This document shows, one piece after another, positions 17,176-24,417 of a stretch of DNA of 64,000 nt. Numbering within the stretch: position 1 is the stretch's first letter; each line of letters opens with the position of its first letter. Location: assembly GCF_011765625.1 (NCBI RefSeq), contig NZ_CP050313.1, positions 62,001 to 126,000 of the forward strand, given 5' to 3'. The translations under genes and the position numbers were made by a program. Below the pieces are notes generated by a model. That model did no database searches. It had not been told where the DNA came from and was given only the letters and a program-made list of their open reading frames with translations. This DNA comes from Shewanella aestuarii (lineage in GTDB: Bacteria; Pseudomonadota; Gammaproteobacteria; Enterobacterales; Shewanellaceae).

Positions 17176-17277
17176 TTCTTGTCCCAAGTGTGGAACAAGC
17201 CTGAGTGATACCTTTATAGTGTAAATATCGAAATTAGCGGGGGCTGAATAAGCTTAATCGAAGAGATAAATTATTAG

Positions 17278-17331
17278 GTGTAAGCGCGGCTGTGGCCGTC
17301 GATGGCATGGATGCCATCGTTGAGCTTACAC
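17278..17331. repeat. Nested palindrome in the accessory stretch
   Basis: Outer arms GTGTAAGC (17278-17285) and GCTTACAC (17324-17331) enclose an inner perfect palindrome CGATGGCAT-gg-ATGCCATCG (17300-17319). This could fold into a cruciform or a two-tier hairpin. GCTTACAC occurs again at the start of each 78-bp repeat, linking the structures. Confidence 0.6.
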
Positions 17332-17358
17332 GGACGTACTTGCAGCGTGTCACAGAAG

Positions 17359-17436
17359 TGCTTACACATAAGGTTGGCCCCTTCACATCTATGCCACCAC
17401 ATATGCCACTACAGCTCGCGACATTCGTAATTAATG
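17359..17436 (+). repeat. 78-bp direct repeat, left copy
   Basis: Begins TGCTTACACATAAGG and ends ATTCGTAATTAATG. The right copy at 18271-18348 differs at 4 of 78 positions. The two copies bracket the yefM-yoeB pair. Confidence 0.85.
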
Positions 17437-17603
17437 GGCAGAGTAAAATTTAAAAAGGGAATTAAACCGCGCATGTGATTGAATGGCATCTTCTTCCTCT
17501 TCTTTCCTAAATGTCGTGCTCAATGATTGTTTTCGAGGTTAGCCGACAATTTGATATCACTAATGGTCAAAATTTACGCTGTGCTCCAACTTTCATGTGC
17601 TGC

Positions 17604-17615
17604 GGGCGTTAGTTT
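17604..17615 (+). repeat. Cassette-boundary-like motif, copy 2
   Basis: Second GGGCGTTAGTTT, about 90 bp before the yefM start codon. Compare 16316-16327. Confidence 0.45.
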
Positions 17616-17643
17616 CCGGATTAATATCGCATGTTCAACTTAC

Positions 17644-17690
17644 TGTACAAGTACCTGAGTGAAGATTATACTTGTTCCATTAACTGTACA
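17644..17690 (+). promoter_or_regulatory. Predicted YefM operator region
   Basis: TGTACA hexamers at 17644-17649 and 17685-17690 sit just upstream of yefM. E. coli yefM-yoeB is autorepressed through palindromes with a TGTACA core. Here the centres are 41 bp apart, wider than in E. coli. GGAGG at 17694-17698 is the RBS. Confidence 0.6.
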
Positions 17691-17703
17691 TGTGGAGGCT
17701 CTT

Positions 17704-17958
17704 ATGAGAATCGTATCTTTTACTGAAGCGAGAAATGGTCTTAAAGCTGTTTTGGATGGTGTCGTTAATGATGCCGATACAACAATTATTACGCGTCGTG
17801 ATTCTGAAGATGCAGTGGTAATGTCTTTAGACTATTACAACAGCCTTATGGAGACGGTTCACTTACTACGCTCTCCTCAAAACGCTGAGCATCTAAATCG
17901 TTCAATAGCTCAGTACCGTGCAGGTAAAACAACGGCACGAGAGTTAATTGATGAGTAG
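17704..17958 (+). CDS. yefM: Antitoxin YefM (Phd/YefM family)
   Basis: 84 residues. The N-terminal DNA-binding fold is typical of Phd/YefM (MRIVSFTEARNGLKAVLDGV, then IITRRDSEDAVVMSLDYYNS). The C-terminal half is polar and likely flexible, and binds the toxin. It neutralises YoeB and represses its own operon through the TGTACA sites upstream. I start at ATG 17704, 5 bases after GGAGG. Its last 8 bases overlap the toxin start, which supports translational coupling. Confidence 0.93.
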   Translation: MRIVSFTEARNGLKAVLDGVVNDADTTIITRRDSEDAVVMSLDYYNSLMETVHLLRSPQNAEHLNRSIAQYRAGKTTARELIDE

Positions 17959-18220
17959 TAGCCAACGTGTACTGTCATGGACTGATGACGCCTGGGATGA
18001 TTACTTGTATTGGCAAACTCAAGACAAGAAAACTCTCAAGCGCATCAACAAACTTATCAATGATGTTAAGCGCTCTCCATTTGAGGGTATCGGCAAACCA
18101 GAGCCGTTGAAAGAGAACCTAGCTGGTTTTTGGTCTCGTCGAATTGATGATACTAATAGGCTTGTTTACGTGGTCGATGATCAAGCAATAACGGTAATTT
18201 CGTGTCGTTACCACTACTAA
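17951..18220 (+). CDS. yoeB: Toxin YoeB, ribosome-dependent mRNA interferase
   Basis: 89 residues, very close to E. coli YoeB (WDDYLYWQ, FEGIGKPEPLK, GFWSRRI, final CRYHY). The residues matching catalytic E46, R65 and H83 of the E. coli protein are E51, R70 and H88, so the toxin looks intact. It cleaves mRNA in the ribosomal A site when freed from YefM. ATG 17951 overlaps the antitoxin stop. The pair lies between two 78-bp direct repeats, consistent with lateral acquisition. Confidence 0.94.
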   Translation: MSSSQRVLSWTDDAWDDYLYWQTQDKKTLKRINKLINDVKRSPFEGIGKPEPLKENLAGFWSRRIDDTNRLVYVVDDQAITVISCRYHY

Positions 18221-18240
18221 ATCAGGTTCAGCGGTCGGAC

Positions 18241-18265
18241 ACCTAACGGATAAGGATAGGCCGCG
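18241..18265 (+). repeat. Post-gene repeat, copy 2 (attC-like left core)
   Basis: Starts ACCTAACGG and ends GCCGCG, 20 bp after the yoeB stop. Its first seven bases fit the RYYYAAC rule for attC left cores. Compare 17151-17175. Confidence 0.45.
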
Positions 18266-18270
18266 CGTAT

Positions 18271-18348
18271 TGCTTACACATAAGGTTGTCCCCTTCACAT
18301 CTATGCCACCACATATGCCACTAGAGCTCACGACATTCGTAATTAGTG
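18271..18348 (+). repeat. 78-bp direct repeat, right copy
   Basis: Begins TGCTTACACATAAGG and ends ATTCGTAATTAGTG; 74 of 78 positions agree with 17359-17436. The open frame that crosses it appears to be non-coding. Confidence 0.85.
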
Positions 18349-18719
18349 TGGCCGAAGCACCACGATTTATCTCAGGCATTGAGGCTACAAAAACATTATC
18401 GATATTGAGTTACTCAATAACGACTCATACTTTATTTGCATTGAGGCTATCGAGAAGGGCTGTTAGCTTTGCCAGTGAGGAATCGGGATTTTGCAAAGTT
18501 GCTTCAATTGTTCGATATATTAATAGTTGCTAAAACATGACCTGCTTAACAAATAAGCATTAAAAATCCTGTTAGTTTACCTTTCGGTTTACATAGCGTT
18601 GTCTACTTCACATCTTATCTATATCTAAAGTGGTATTTTTAGGCTCCGCTAACGGGATATGTTTTTTACTGCTTTGTAATCAACGATTTTGCTTTCAAGC
18701 TTTGCTCACTAGGATTTCT
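18349..18719. other. Gap before the HemN-like gene with a possible gene remnant
   Basis: About 370 bp. On the minus strand, 18529-18425 reads as a plausible 34-residue C-terminus (contains IEATLQNPDSSLAKLTALLD) ended by TGA, with a stop directly upstream. It may be the scrap of a lost gene. The rest is AT-rich and holds the promoter of the next gene. I see no terminator. Confidence 0.3.
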
Positions 18720-20057
18720 ATGTCTTCTATTATTCAATCAACATCTGATGCGTTGATTACACCTTATCAATCTAACATTACGGTTCCAAACTGGATGGTC
18801 AGTTCAATGGAAAAAGTAATGCAGTATTACGTTGATAAAAATTTACGTTTAGACACGATCTCGACTGACAGAATGCCAAAGCCGGTTGAAGGGCGTAAGT
18901 ACATGCTTTATGCGCATATTCCGTTTTGTCATACCCTGTGTTCATTTTGTACTTTTCATCGATTTTTATTCCGTGAAGATAAAGCGCGTGAGTACTTTAT
19001 TGCATTGCGTAAAGAAATGCAGATGGCCAAAGATTTAGGGTATCAGTTTGACTCTATGTACATTGGCGGCGGTACAACAACCGTACTGGAAGATGAGTTA
19101 GCAAGAACCATTGAGCACGCCAAAACCCTATTTCCTGACATCAAAGAAGTGTCTTGTGAGTCAGACCCACAGCATTTAGCTAACCCTGAGTTTAAACAAC
19201 TAAAAGGGTTAGTCGACAGAATGTCGATTGGGGTGCAAAGCTTCAATGATGATATTTTGAAAATGACCGACCGCTTAGAAAAGTTTGGCACGGGTCAGCA
19301 AACTTTTGACCGTATCATGGCGGCAAAAGAATTGTTTCCAATCATCAATGTTGATTTGATCTTTGGTTTTAGAGGGCAAACTGACGAGGTTATCCAAGCG
19401 GATTTAGATATGGCATCTAAGCTAGATCCTCGCCAAATTACCACTTATCCTTTGATGATAACGCATCAAACCCGAAAGAGTGTTAAAGGTACCTTAGCAG
19501 CTCCGCATGGTGAAATGGTTAATCAATATCGTCAGATTTTAAATAGATTAACAGGTCAATATACTCAGTTATCTGCATGGGCTTTTGGTAAAGCAAATAA
19601 TGAGGGCTTTGACGAGTATGTGATCGATCATGATGAATACTTAGGTGTGGGGTCTGGATCATTCAGCTTTTTAAATGACACCTTGTATGTGAATACTTTC
19701 TCATTGAAAAAATACCAAGAGCGTATTGCCCAAGGTCGTATGGCAGTCGAGCAGCAAAAGTTTTATCACAAAAAAGAAGTGATGCAATATCGTTTTCTGT
19801 TAGGCATGTTTTCAGGTCGATTATCACGTAAATATTTTCGTGATGAATTTGGGGTGAACCTTGATACCGCATTATTTAAAGAAATGAGCTCGATGAAGGC
19901 CATAGGGGCAATCAAAAATGACCCCGCACATCCAGACCGCTTAATAGTGACCGATAACGGTAAAATGATGGGGCTGTTGATGATGAAAGAGTTTTATTCC
20001 GGTATGGATAACGTTCGCGCTCAGTTACGTCAGCCCTTAACCGACTTAGATATGTAG
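18720..20057 (+). CDS. HemN/coproporphyrinogen III oxidase family radical SAM protein
   Basis: 445 residues. The radical SAM motif is C-x3-C-x2-C in HIPFCHTLCSFC (about residues 65-76), followed by YIGGGTTTVL (SAM binding) and DLIFGFRGQT. The C-terminus resembles the HemN substrate region. Members include anaerobic coproporphyrinogen oxidases and heme-handling enzymes; I cannot assign the substrate. I use ATG 18720, with AGGA 5 bases upstream, because the longer frame begins with an unlikely hydrophobic leader. A strong terminator follows. Confidence 0.8.
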   Translation: MSSIIQSTSDALITPYQSNITVPNWMVSSMEKVMQYYVDKNLRLDTISTDRMPKPVEGRKYMLYAHIPFCHTLCSFCTFHRFLFREDKAREYFIALRKEMQMAKDLGYQFDSMYIGGGTTTVLEDELARTIEHAKTLFPDIKEVSCESDPQHLANPEFKQLKGLVDRMSIGVQSFNDDILKMTDRLEKFGTGQQTFDRIMAAKELFPIINVDLIFGFRGQTDEVIQADLDMASKLDPRQITTYPLMITHQTRKSVKGTLAAPHGEMVNQYRQILNRLTGQYTQLSAWAFGKANNEGFDEYVIDHDEYLGVGSGSFSFLNDTLYVNTFSLKKYQERIAQGRMAVEQQKFYHKKEVMQYRFLLGMFSGRLSRKYFRDEFGVNLDTALFKEMSSMKAIGAIKNDPAHPDRLIVTDNGKMMGLLMMKEFYSGMDNVRAQLRQPLTDLDM

Positions 20058-20073
20058 CAAGACCGCTAAGATT

Positions 20074-20102
20074 AAAAAGGCAGTGAACAACACTGCCTTT
20101 TT
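20074..20102 (+). terminator. Rho-independent terminator after the HemN-like gene
   Basis: AAAAAGGCAGTG / CACTGCCTTTTT with a 5-base loop, 16 bp after the stop codon. Confidence 0.93.
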
Positions 20103-20140
20103 GTTATACTCAAATTCATTATTTTTCTGACGACTCAGCT

Positions 20141-20998
20141 ATGGCCAATATTCTGCTTCTCGCTAATATCAATTGTGACCGTATTTTACGTTTGAATAAA
20201 CCACTTCAATCGGGATGTCGCTATCATTACCAAGATGGCGGATTACGTCTTGGCGGCGGCGGGGCGAATACCGGTATTGGTTTAGTTTGGGCACAACATA
20301 ATGTGTCTCTGGTTAGTGAAGTGGGTAATGATGATATTGGTGATTGGATTGTGGCCCAAGCCAGTACCCAAGGTTTAGATTGTCGTATGGTACAGCGTTT
20401 TGAAGGGAATACCTGTGAAATGCTGTTGGTTATGACTCCAGACGGCGAACGAACCATTATTCGCCCAGAAAGACCTATTTTTGAATTGCACCACCAACCT
20501 AACTGGCAACATTGGCAGGCGTTTTACATTAATACTTCTGCAGTGGGCACAGAAACATGGGCGCAGGCAGCCATTAATGCAGGGCATACGCTGGTGGTTG
20601 CACAACTTGCCAAAGATGAGCGCAGCCGCCCTTGCCATATATTAATTGCTTCCATCACTGATATGCAGGGACGTTGCTTGCAACATCCTTGGCAGTTTGC
20701 CAAACAAATTTGCGGGGATAAATTACAGCATTTTATTGTCACCGATGGTGAAAATGGTGCAACGGTTTACAGTGCCGATGGCCAACAGCATGTACCAGCA
20801 GTTCCTGCCAAAGTGGTAGATACTACTGGGGCTGGCGATAATTATGCTGCAGGTGTTATTCATGGCTTGTGTGCGAATAAATCAATAACCGAAGCCATGG
20901 AAGAAGGGGCTCGCTGGGCTGCTTTAGCTGTCGCTACGCCTAGTTCTGTTCCGGGCGCAGGTTTACAGCAATATCTCATTCAGCAGGGATTAGGTTAG
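20141..20998 (+). CDS. PfkB-family sugar kinase
   Basis: 285-residue ribokinase-type kinase. The N-terminal GGGGANTGIG motif (about residues 38-47) binds substrate. The C-terminal DTTGAGDNYAAG (about 229-240) holds the catalytic aspartate and anion hole. It phosphorylates a sugar or nucleoside hydroxyl with ATP; the substrate cannot be read from the sequence. No neighbouring transport or catabolic genes help. Confidence 0.85.
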   Translation: MANILLLANINCDRILRLNKPLQSGCRYHYQDGGLRLGGGGANTGIGLVWAQHNVSLVSEVGNDDIGDWIVAQASTQGLDCRMVQRFEGNTCEMLLVMTPDGERTIIRPERPIFELHHQPNWQHWQAFYINTSAVGTETWAQAAINAGHTLVVAQLAKDERSRPCHILIASITDMQGRCLQHPWQFAKQICGDKLQHFIVTDGENGATVYSADGQQHVPAVPAKVVDTTGAGDNYAAGVIHGLCANKSITEAMEEGARWAALAVATPSSVPGAGLQQYLIQQGLG

Positions 20999-21186
20999 CA
21001 ATACATAGCCGCTAAATTACATTAGCCATTTAGCTGTGTAGTGCTTTTTGCTACCAATCAGAATTTGTCATTGTGCTGTCATATTGATGCGCTATCTTAG
21101 CGATACTCTAATAGCATTCCTAAGTGTCAATTGCTTTTATTTTTGGTTGCTGAGTGCGTTCTCCCCAAATCTGACATCTTGTTTAT

Positions 21187-21217
21187 GCCTTACTGCTCCC
21201 CTGGTAAGGCTTTTTTT
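21187..21217 (+). terminator. Rho-independent terminator upstream of yiiM
   Basis: GCCTTAC / GTAAGGC with a 10-base loop and seven T residues. It is 190 bp after the PfkB gene, so it probably ends that transcript. Confidence 0.8.
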
Positions 21218-21268
21218 GCTTGTTTTTTAGGTATATTAGTTTGAGATGACTTTCAATGGAGTGCGCTT

Positions 21269-21961
21269 GTGAGTAAACGATTAGTGGATCGGATGTCGGG
21301 TTTATACCTAGGTGATCAGATAGAAATGCGTAACGGTGTTGCAAGTTGCATCAATCAAAAACATTCGGTTGAGAAGCTAACGGTGCAATTTAATCGCGTG
21401 GTGGGTAATGGTGAGGCTGATCCGAAACATCATGGAGGGTTAGATCGCGTTATACATCATTTCCCTCGGGAGCATTACGGTCAGTATCGTCGCTGGGACT
21501 TAATGTCCTCTTTTAAAGATGCGCCCTCTATGGGAGAAAATATCAGTACCGTTGGCCTTAATGAATCACAAATAAACATTGGTGATATTGTTCAAGTTGG
21601 GGATGTCACCCTGCAAGTGACTCAGCCGCGCTCACCTTGCTTTAAACTGAATCAGCAATTTGGCCATCAAGATTTTGCATTGGTTATGCAAAAAACGCGT
21701 ATGTGTGGCTGGTTTTATAAGGTGCTGTCTGAAGGGGATATCGGGTTGAGCGACTCGGTCCACTTAATTGAGCGGCTCTCTCATATCAGTGTTTCTCGGG
21801 CAATGGAGATTTACTTTTTAAAAGACTTTGATGCGCTGCAATATCAAATGTTGCTCGAATGCCCCGGGCTGGCACAAAGTTGGGTTGATTCACTACAGCA
21901 TAGATTAAACACTGAATCTATTGAAGAATGGCAAATGCGCTTGTATGGTAAAGCAAGTTAA
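21269..21961 (+). CDS. yiiM: MOSC-domain protein, YiiM-like
   Basis: 230 residues. The MOSC core includes HHGGLDRVIHHFPREHY, GENISTVGLNE and QPRSPCFKLN, with the conserved cysteine in RSPC. A short C-terminal helical (3-alpha) domain follows. E. coli YiiM is a molybdenum-cofactor enzyme that reduces N-hydroxylated bases such as 6-hydroxylaminopurine. Start is GTG 21269, 7 bases after GGAG. It fits the window's strong molybdenum-cofactor content but is not in an operon with it. Confidence 0.85.
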   Translation: MSKRLVDRMSGLYLGDQIEMRNGVASCINQKHSVEKLTVQFNRVVGNGEADPKHHGGLDRVIHHFPREHYGQYRRWDLMSSFKDAPSMGENISTVGLNESQINIGDIVQVGDVTLQVTQPRSPCFKLNQQFGHQDFALVMQKTRMCGWFYKVLSEGDIGLSDSVHLIERLSHISVSRAMEIYFLKDFDALQYQMLLECPGLAQSWVDSLQHRLNTESIEEWQMRLYGKAS

Positions 21962-21995
21962 TTAACGTAGAATTTAAATATATATAAGGATAGTC

Positions 21996-22355
21996 ATGGA
22001 AGATTTTCAAGAATCAATCGATAAGCAAGCTAGGGACATGGGCGTACTTATTTATGCTGCTAGTTTTGCCGGATATATTATTCCACTAGGCAGTATTTTA
22101 GGACCCCTCATTGTGTGGTTAATGAAGCGAGATGAGTTTGAGTTTGCTAATCAATGCGGCAAAAACTGTTTGAACTTCAAAATTAGCTTGTTTATTTATG
22201 TCATGATCTCAATGGTATTAGCCTTTGTGGGTATAGGTTTTATTTTATTAGGCGTATTAGCCCTAATGGATATTATCTGTACCATTATCGCGATTATTAA
22301 AGCTACTGAAGGCAAGGCTTATCAATACCCTTTAACAATTAAGTTTTTAAAATAA
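21996..22355 (+). CDS. DUF4870 family small membrane protein
   Basis: 119 residues with about three membrane helices (about 17-42, 60-85, 86-105). The sequence order LIYAASFAGYIIPLGSILGPLIVWL then QCGKNCLNFKIS is that of DUF4870 (Tic20-like) proteins. Function is unknown. 34 bp after yiiM with AAGGA as RBS, possibly co-transcribed. Confidence 0.8.
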   Translation: MEDFQESIDKQARDMGVLIYAASFAGYIIPLGSILGPLIVWLMKRDEFEFANQCGKNCLNFKISLFIYVMISMVLAFVGIGFILLGVLALMDIICTIIAIIKATEGKAYQYPLTIKFLK

Positions 22356-22365
22356 AAATAGCAAT

Positions 22366-22402
22366 AAAAATGCCGCCTATCATAGTGATTGGCGGCATTT
22401 TT
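22366..22402. terminator. Bidirectional terminator
   Basis: AAAAATGCCGCC pairs with GGCGGCATTTTT, 13-base loop, between convergent genes. Confidence 0.9.
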
Positions 22403-22418
22403 GTTTTTGATCAGTCGC

Positions 22419-24068
22419 TTACATATTTGGATAATTTGGGCCGCCGCCGCCCTCAGGTGTTACCCAAGTAATATTTTGGCTAGGGTCTTTAATATCACAG
22501 GTTTTACAGTGAATGCAGTTTTGGCCATTGATGACAAACTTTTTCTCGCCGGCTTCTTCAACCACCTCATAAACCCCTGCTGGGCAATAACGCTGTGCAG
22601 GTTCATCGAATTTTACTAAATTAACAGCAATAGGAATGCTCTTATCTTTTAACTTTAAATGACAAAGCTGATCTTCTTCATGGTAGGTATTAGATAAATA
22701 AACCGAAGATAGTTTGTCAAAACTCAATTTGCCGTCAGGCTTTGGATAATCGATTTTGGCATAATCGCTCGCTAATCCCATATTGGCGTAATCAGGGGTG
22801 GTGTCTCTAAGTGTGATAGGGAATTTTCCACCAAACCAATTTTGGTCAATAAAGTTAAATGCGCCGCCAACAAAGGTGCCAAACTTATGTAATGCTGGAC
22901 CAAAGTTGCGAGATTTAAATAGCTCCTTATGTAACCAGCTTTCTTCAAAGCGAGTTTGAAAGCAATCTAAATCTTTACCGCCTTCCAGACCTGCAATTAA
23001 ACCTTCGCCTAAAGTTTCAGCAGCCACAATGCCACTCTTAATTGCGGTATGAATACCTTTAATTTTAGAAAAGTTAAGTGTGCCTGCGTTACAACCAATG
23101 ATAAGGCCGCCTGGGAAGCTCATTTTAGGCAGTGAATTTAGGCCACCTTTTGTGATGGCACGAGCACCATAAGTTATGCGCTCACCACCAGTTAAATACT
23201 GGGCGATAACAGGGTGAGTTTTATAGCGTTGGAATTCGTCAAATGGACTGAGGTGTGGATTTTTGTAATTAAGGTCAACAATTAGCCCAACTGCAACTTG
23301 GTTGTCTTCCATGTGATATAAAAAGCCACCACCCGATGAGCCGTTATTTAATGGCCATCCACCAGTATGGACAACTTTTCCTAACTCGTGTTGTTCTGCA
23401 GGTACTTTCCAAATCTCTTTAAAACCTAAGCCATAATGTTGTGGCGTTTTGCCATTATCTAAATGGTATTTTTCAATGAGCTGCTTACCTAAGTGGCCAC
23501 GACAACCTTCTGAAAAAACAGTGTATTTAGCATGAAGTTCCATACCTGGCATATAGCTGTCTTTGGGTTGGCCATCTGCGCCAACACCCATGTCACCAAT
23601 TAGGATACCTTTTACGCTGTTGTCATCATTAAACAGTAATTCACTGGCAGCGAATCCGGGGAAAATTTCAACCCCCATCGCTTCAGCGCGATTAGCTAAC
23701 CAGCGTGCAAGATTACCAGCACTGATAATATAGTTGCCTTCATTGTGCATGGTTTTTGGCACAAGGCTGTTAGGTATTAATTTAGATGTTGTTGATGAAT
23801 TTAATAGGTAGATGTCATCATGAGTAACTTGAGTAGTTAATGGAATATCGCTATCACGCCAGTCATCAAAAAGCTCGTCGAGTACATCGGGCTGAAATAC
23901 GGCGCCAGATAAAATATGGGCACCAACTTCAGATCCTTTTTCAACCACACAGACGGTGATCTCTTTTTCGGCATCTTTTGATATTTGCATTAAACGGCAT
24001 GCTGTTGCTAAACCTGAAGGGCCTGCGCCAACAATGACTACGTCGAACTCCATTGACTCACGTTCCAT
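22419..24068 (-). CDS. etfD: Electron-transfer flavoprotein-ubiquinone oxidoreductase
   Basis: 549 residues. FAD-binding VIVGAGPSGLATACRL at the N-terminus, a quinone/FAD-type middle domain, and a C-terminal [4Fe-4S] ferredoxin segment with CIHCKTC and a preceding cysteine. It takes electrons from ETF, reduced by acyl-CoA and related dehydrogenases, and hands them to ubiquinone. It is anchored to the inner membrane by an amphipathic surface. A PsrA-type palindrome lies about 55 bp upstream of the start, suggesting fatty-acid-responsive control. The etfAB genes are not in the window. Confidence 0.95.
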   Translation of the reverse strand: MERESMEFDVVIVGAGPSGLATACRLMQISKDAEKEITVCVVEKGSEVGAHILSGAVFQPDVLDELFDDWRDSDIPLTTQVTHDDIYLLNSSTTSKLIPNSLVPKTMHNEGNYIISAGNLARWLANRAEAMGVEIFPGFAASELLFNDDNSVKGILIGDMGVGADGQPKDSYMPGMELHAKYTVFSEGCRGHLGKQLIEKYHLDNGKTPQHYGLGFKEIWKVPAEQHELGKVVHTGGWPLNNGSSGGGFLYHMEDNQVAVGLIVDLNYKNPHLSPFDEFQRYKTHPVIAQYLTGGERITYGARAITKGGLNSLPKMSFPGGLIIGCNAGTLNFSKIKGIHTAIKSGIVAAETLGEGLIAGLEGGKDLDCFQTRFEESWLHKELFKSRNFGPALHKFGTFVGGAFNFIDQNWFGGKFPITLRDTTPDYANMGLASDYAKIDYPKPDGKLSFDKLSSVYLSNTYHEEDQLCHLKLKDKSIPIAVNLVKFDEPAQRYCPAGVYEVVEEAGEKKFVINGQNCIHCKTCDIKDPSQNITWVTPEGGGGPNYPNM

Positions 24069-24123
24069 CTTCTCACCTTTTTAGTTCCCGATACGTCGGG
24101 TTTATTGTTTTTATTACGACAAT

Positions 24124-24137
24124 CAAACGATCGTTTC
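24124..24137. promoter_or_regulatory. Predicted PsrA operator upstream of etfD
   Basis: CAAACGATCGTTTC contains the perfect palindrome AAACGATCGTTT and fits the reported PsrA consensus (G/C)AAAC-N2-4-GTTT(G/C). PsrA controls beta-oxidation and ETF genes in gamma-proteobacteria, so etfD is the natural target. Confidence 0.6.
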
Positions 24138-24320
24138 ATCTTGATGCTTACCTTACCGCAAAATTCGTCGTTCGCCCAGTATTTCAGTGTATTTGATCAT
24201 CGTGAGCAGAGTCACAAATAGGTGATGCAAATGACATAACGACACAATATTTAATCAAAAGGTCTGTCTGTTTGGGCTTGTTTCGGCCTATAATCAACTT
24301 CGACGGTTCTCCGAGCTTTT

Positions 24321-24415
24321 AATCCTACGTCAGACGATACGGGTTTTTAGCCGTGGTAATAATGCCACCGGGGTGAGTAAAGAAATGCACTCTCCTCCCA
24401 CATTTGGAAAGGTTA
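24321..24415 (+). ncRNA. Moco riboswitch (moaA leader)
   Basis: The moaA leader closely follows the E. coli moaA leader RNA: GATACGG...CCGTG hairpin (24337-24355), AATGCCACCGGGG, a hairpin around AAAGAAATG (24379-24387), CTCCTCCC and then GGAAAGG. The 5' AATCCT near 24321 can pair with the AGGTT beside the RBS at 24409-24414, which would hide the moaA start when cofactor is bound. The class is established; the exact ends are estimated. It accounts for most of the 349-bp gap with etfD. Confidence 0.85.
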
Positions 24416-24417
24416 AC

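Larger units (their letters stand above)
17176..17703. other. Repeat-rich gap between DUF2971 and yefM
   Basis: About 530 bp without an intact gene. It holds a zinc-ribbon-like coding scrap (CPKCGTSLSD, frame of 17150-17224), a nested palindrome (17278-17331), the first copy of a 78-bp direct repeat (17359-17436), a boundary-like motif (17604-17615) and two TGTACA operators (17644, 17685). I read it as mobile or cassette-derived debris plus the yefM promoter. Confidence 0.5.

Noticed and set aside
18270..18533. 87-residue open frame beginning in the right 78-bp repeat
   Set aside because: It has no RBS, begins inside a repeat that is also present without this frame on the left side, and shows no protein-like pattern.
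21048..21230. 60-residue open frame between the PfkB kinase and yiiM
   Set aside because: Runs through a strong terminator hairpin, has no RBS and a composition typical of translated noncoding DNA.
24373..24417. Upstream in-frame start of moaA giving 15 extra residues
   Set aside because: Those codons fall in the Moco riboswitch, and E. coli MoaA begins at the position of ATG 24418.
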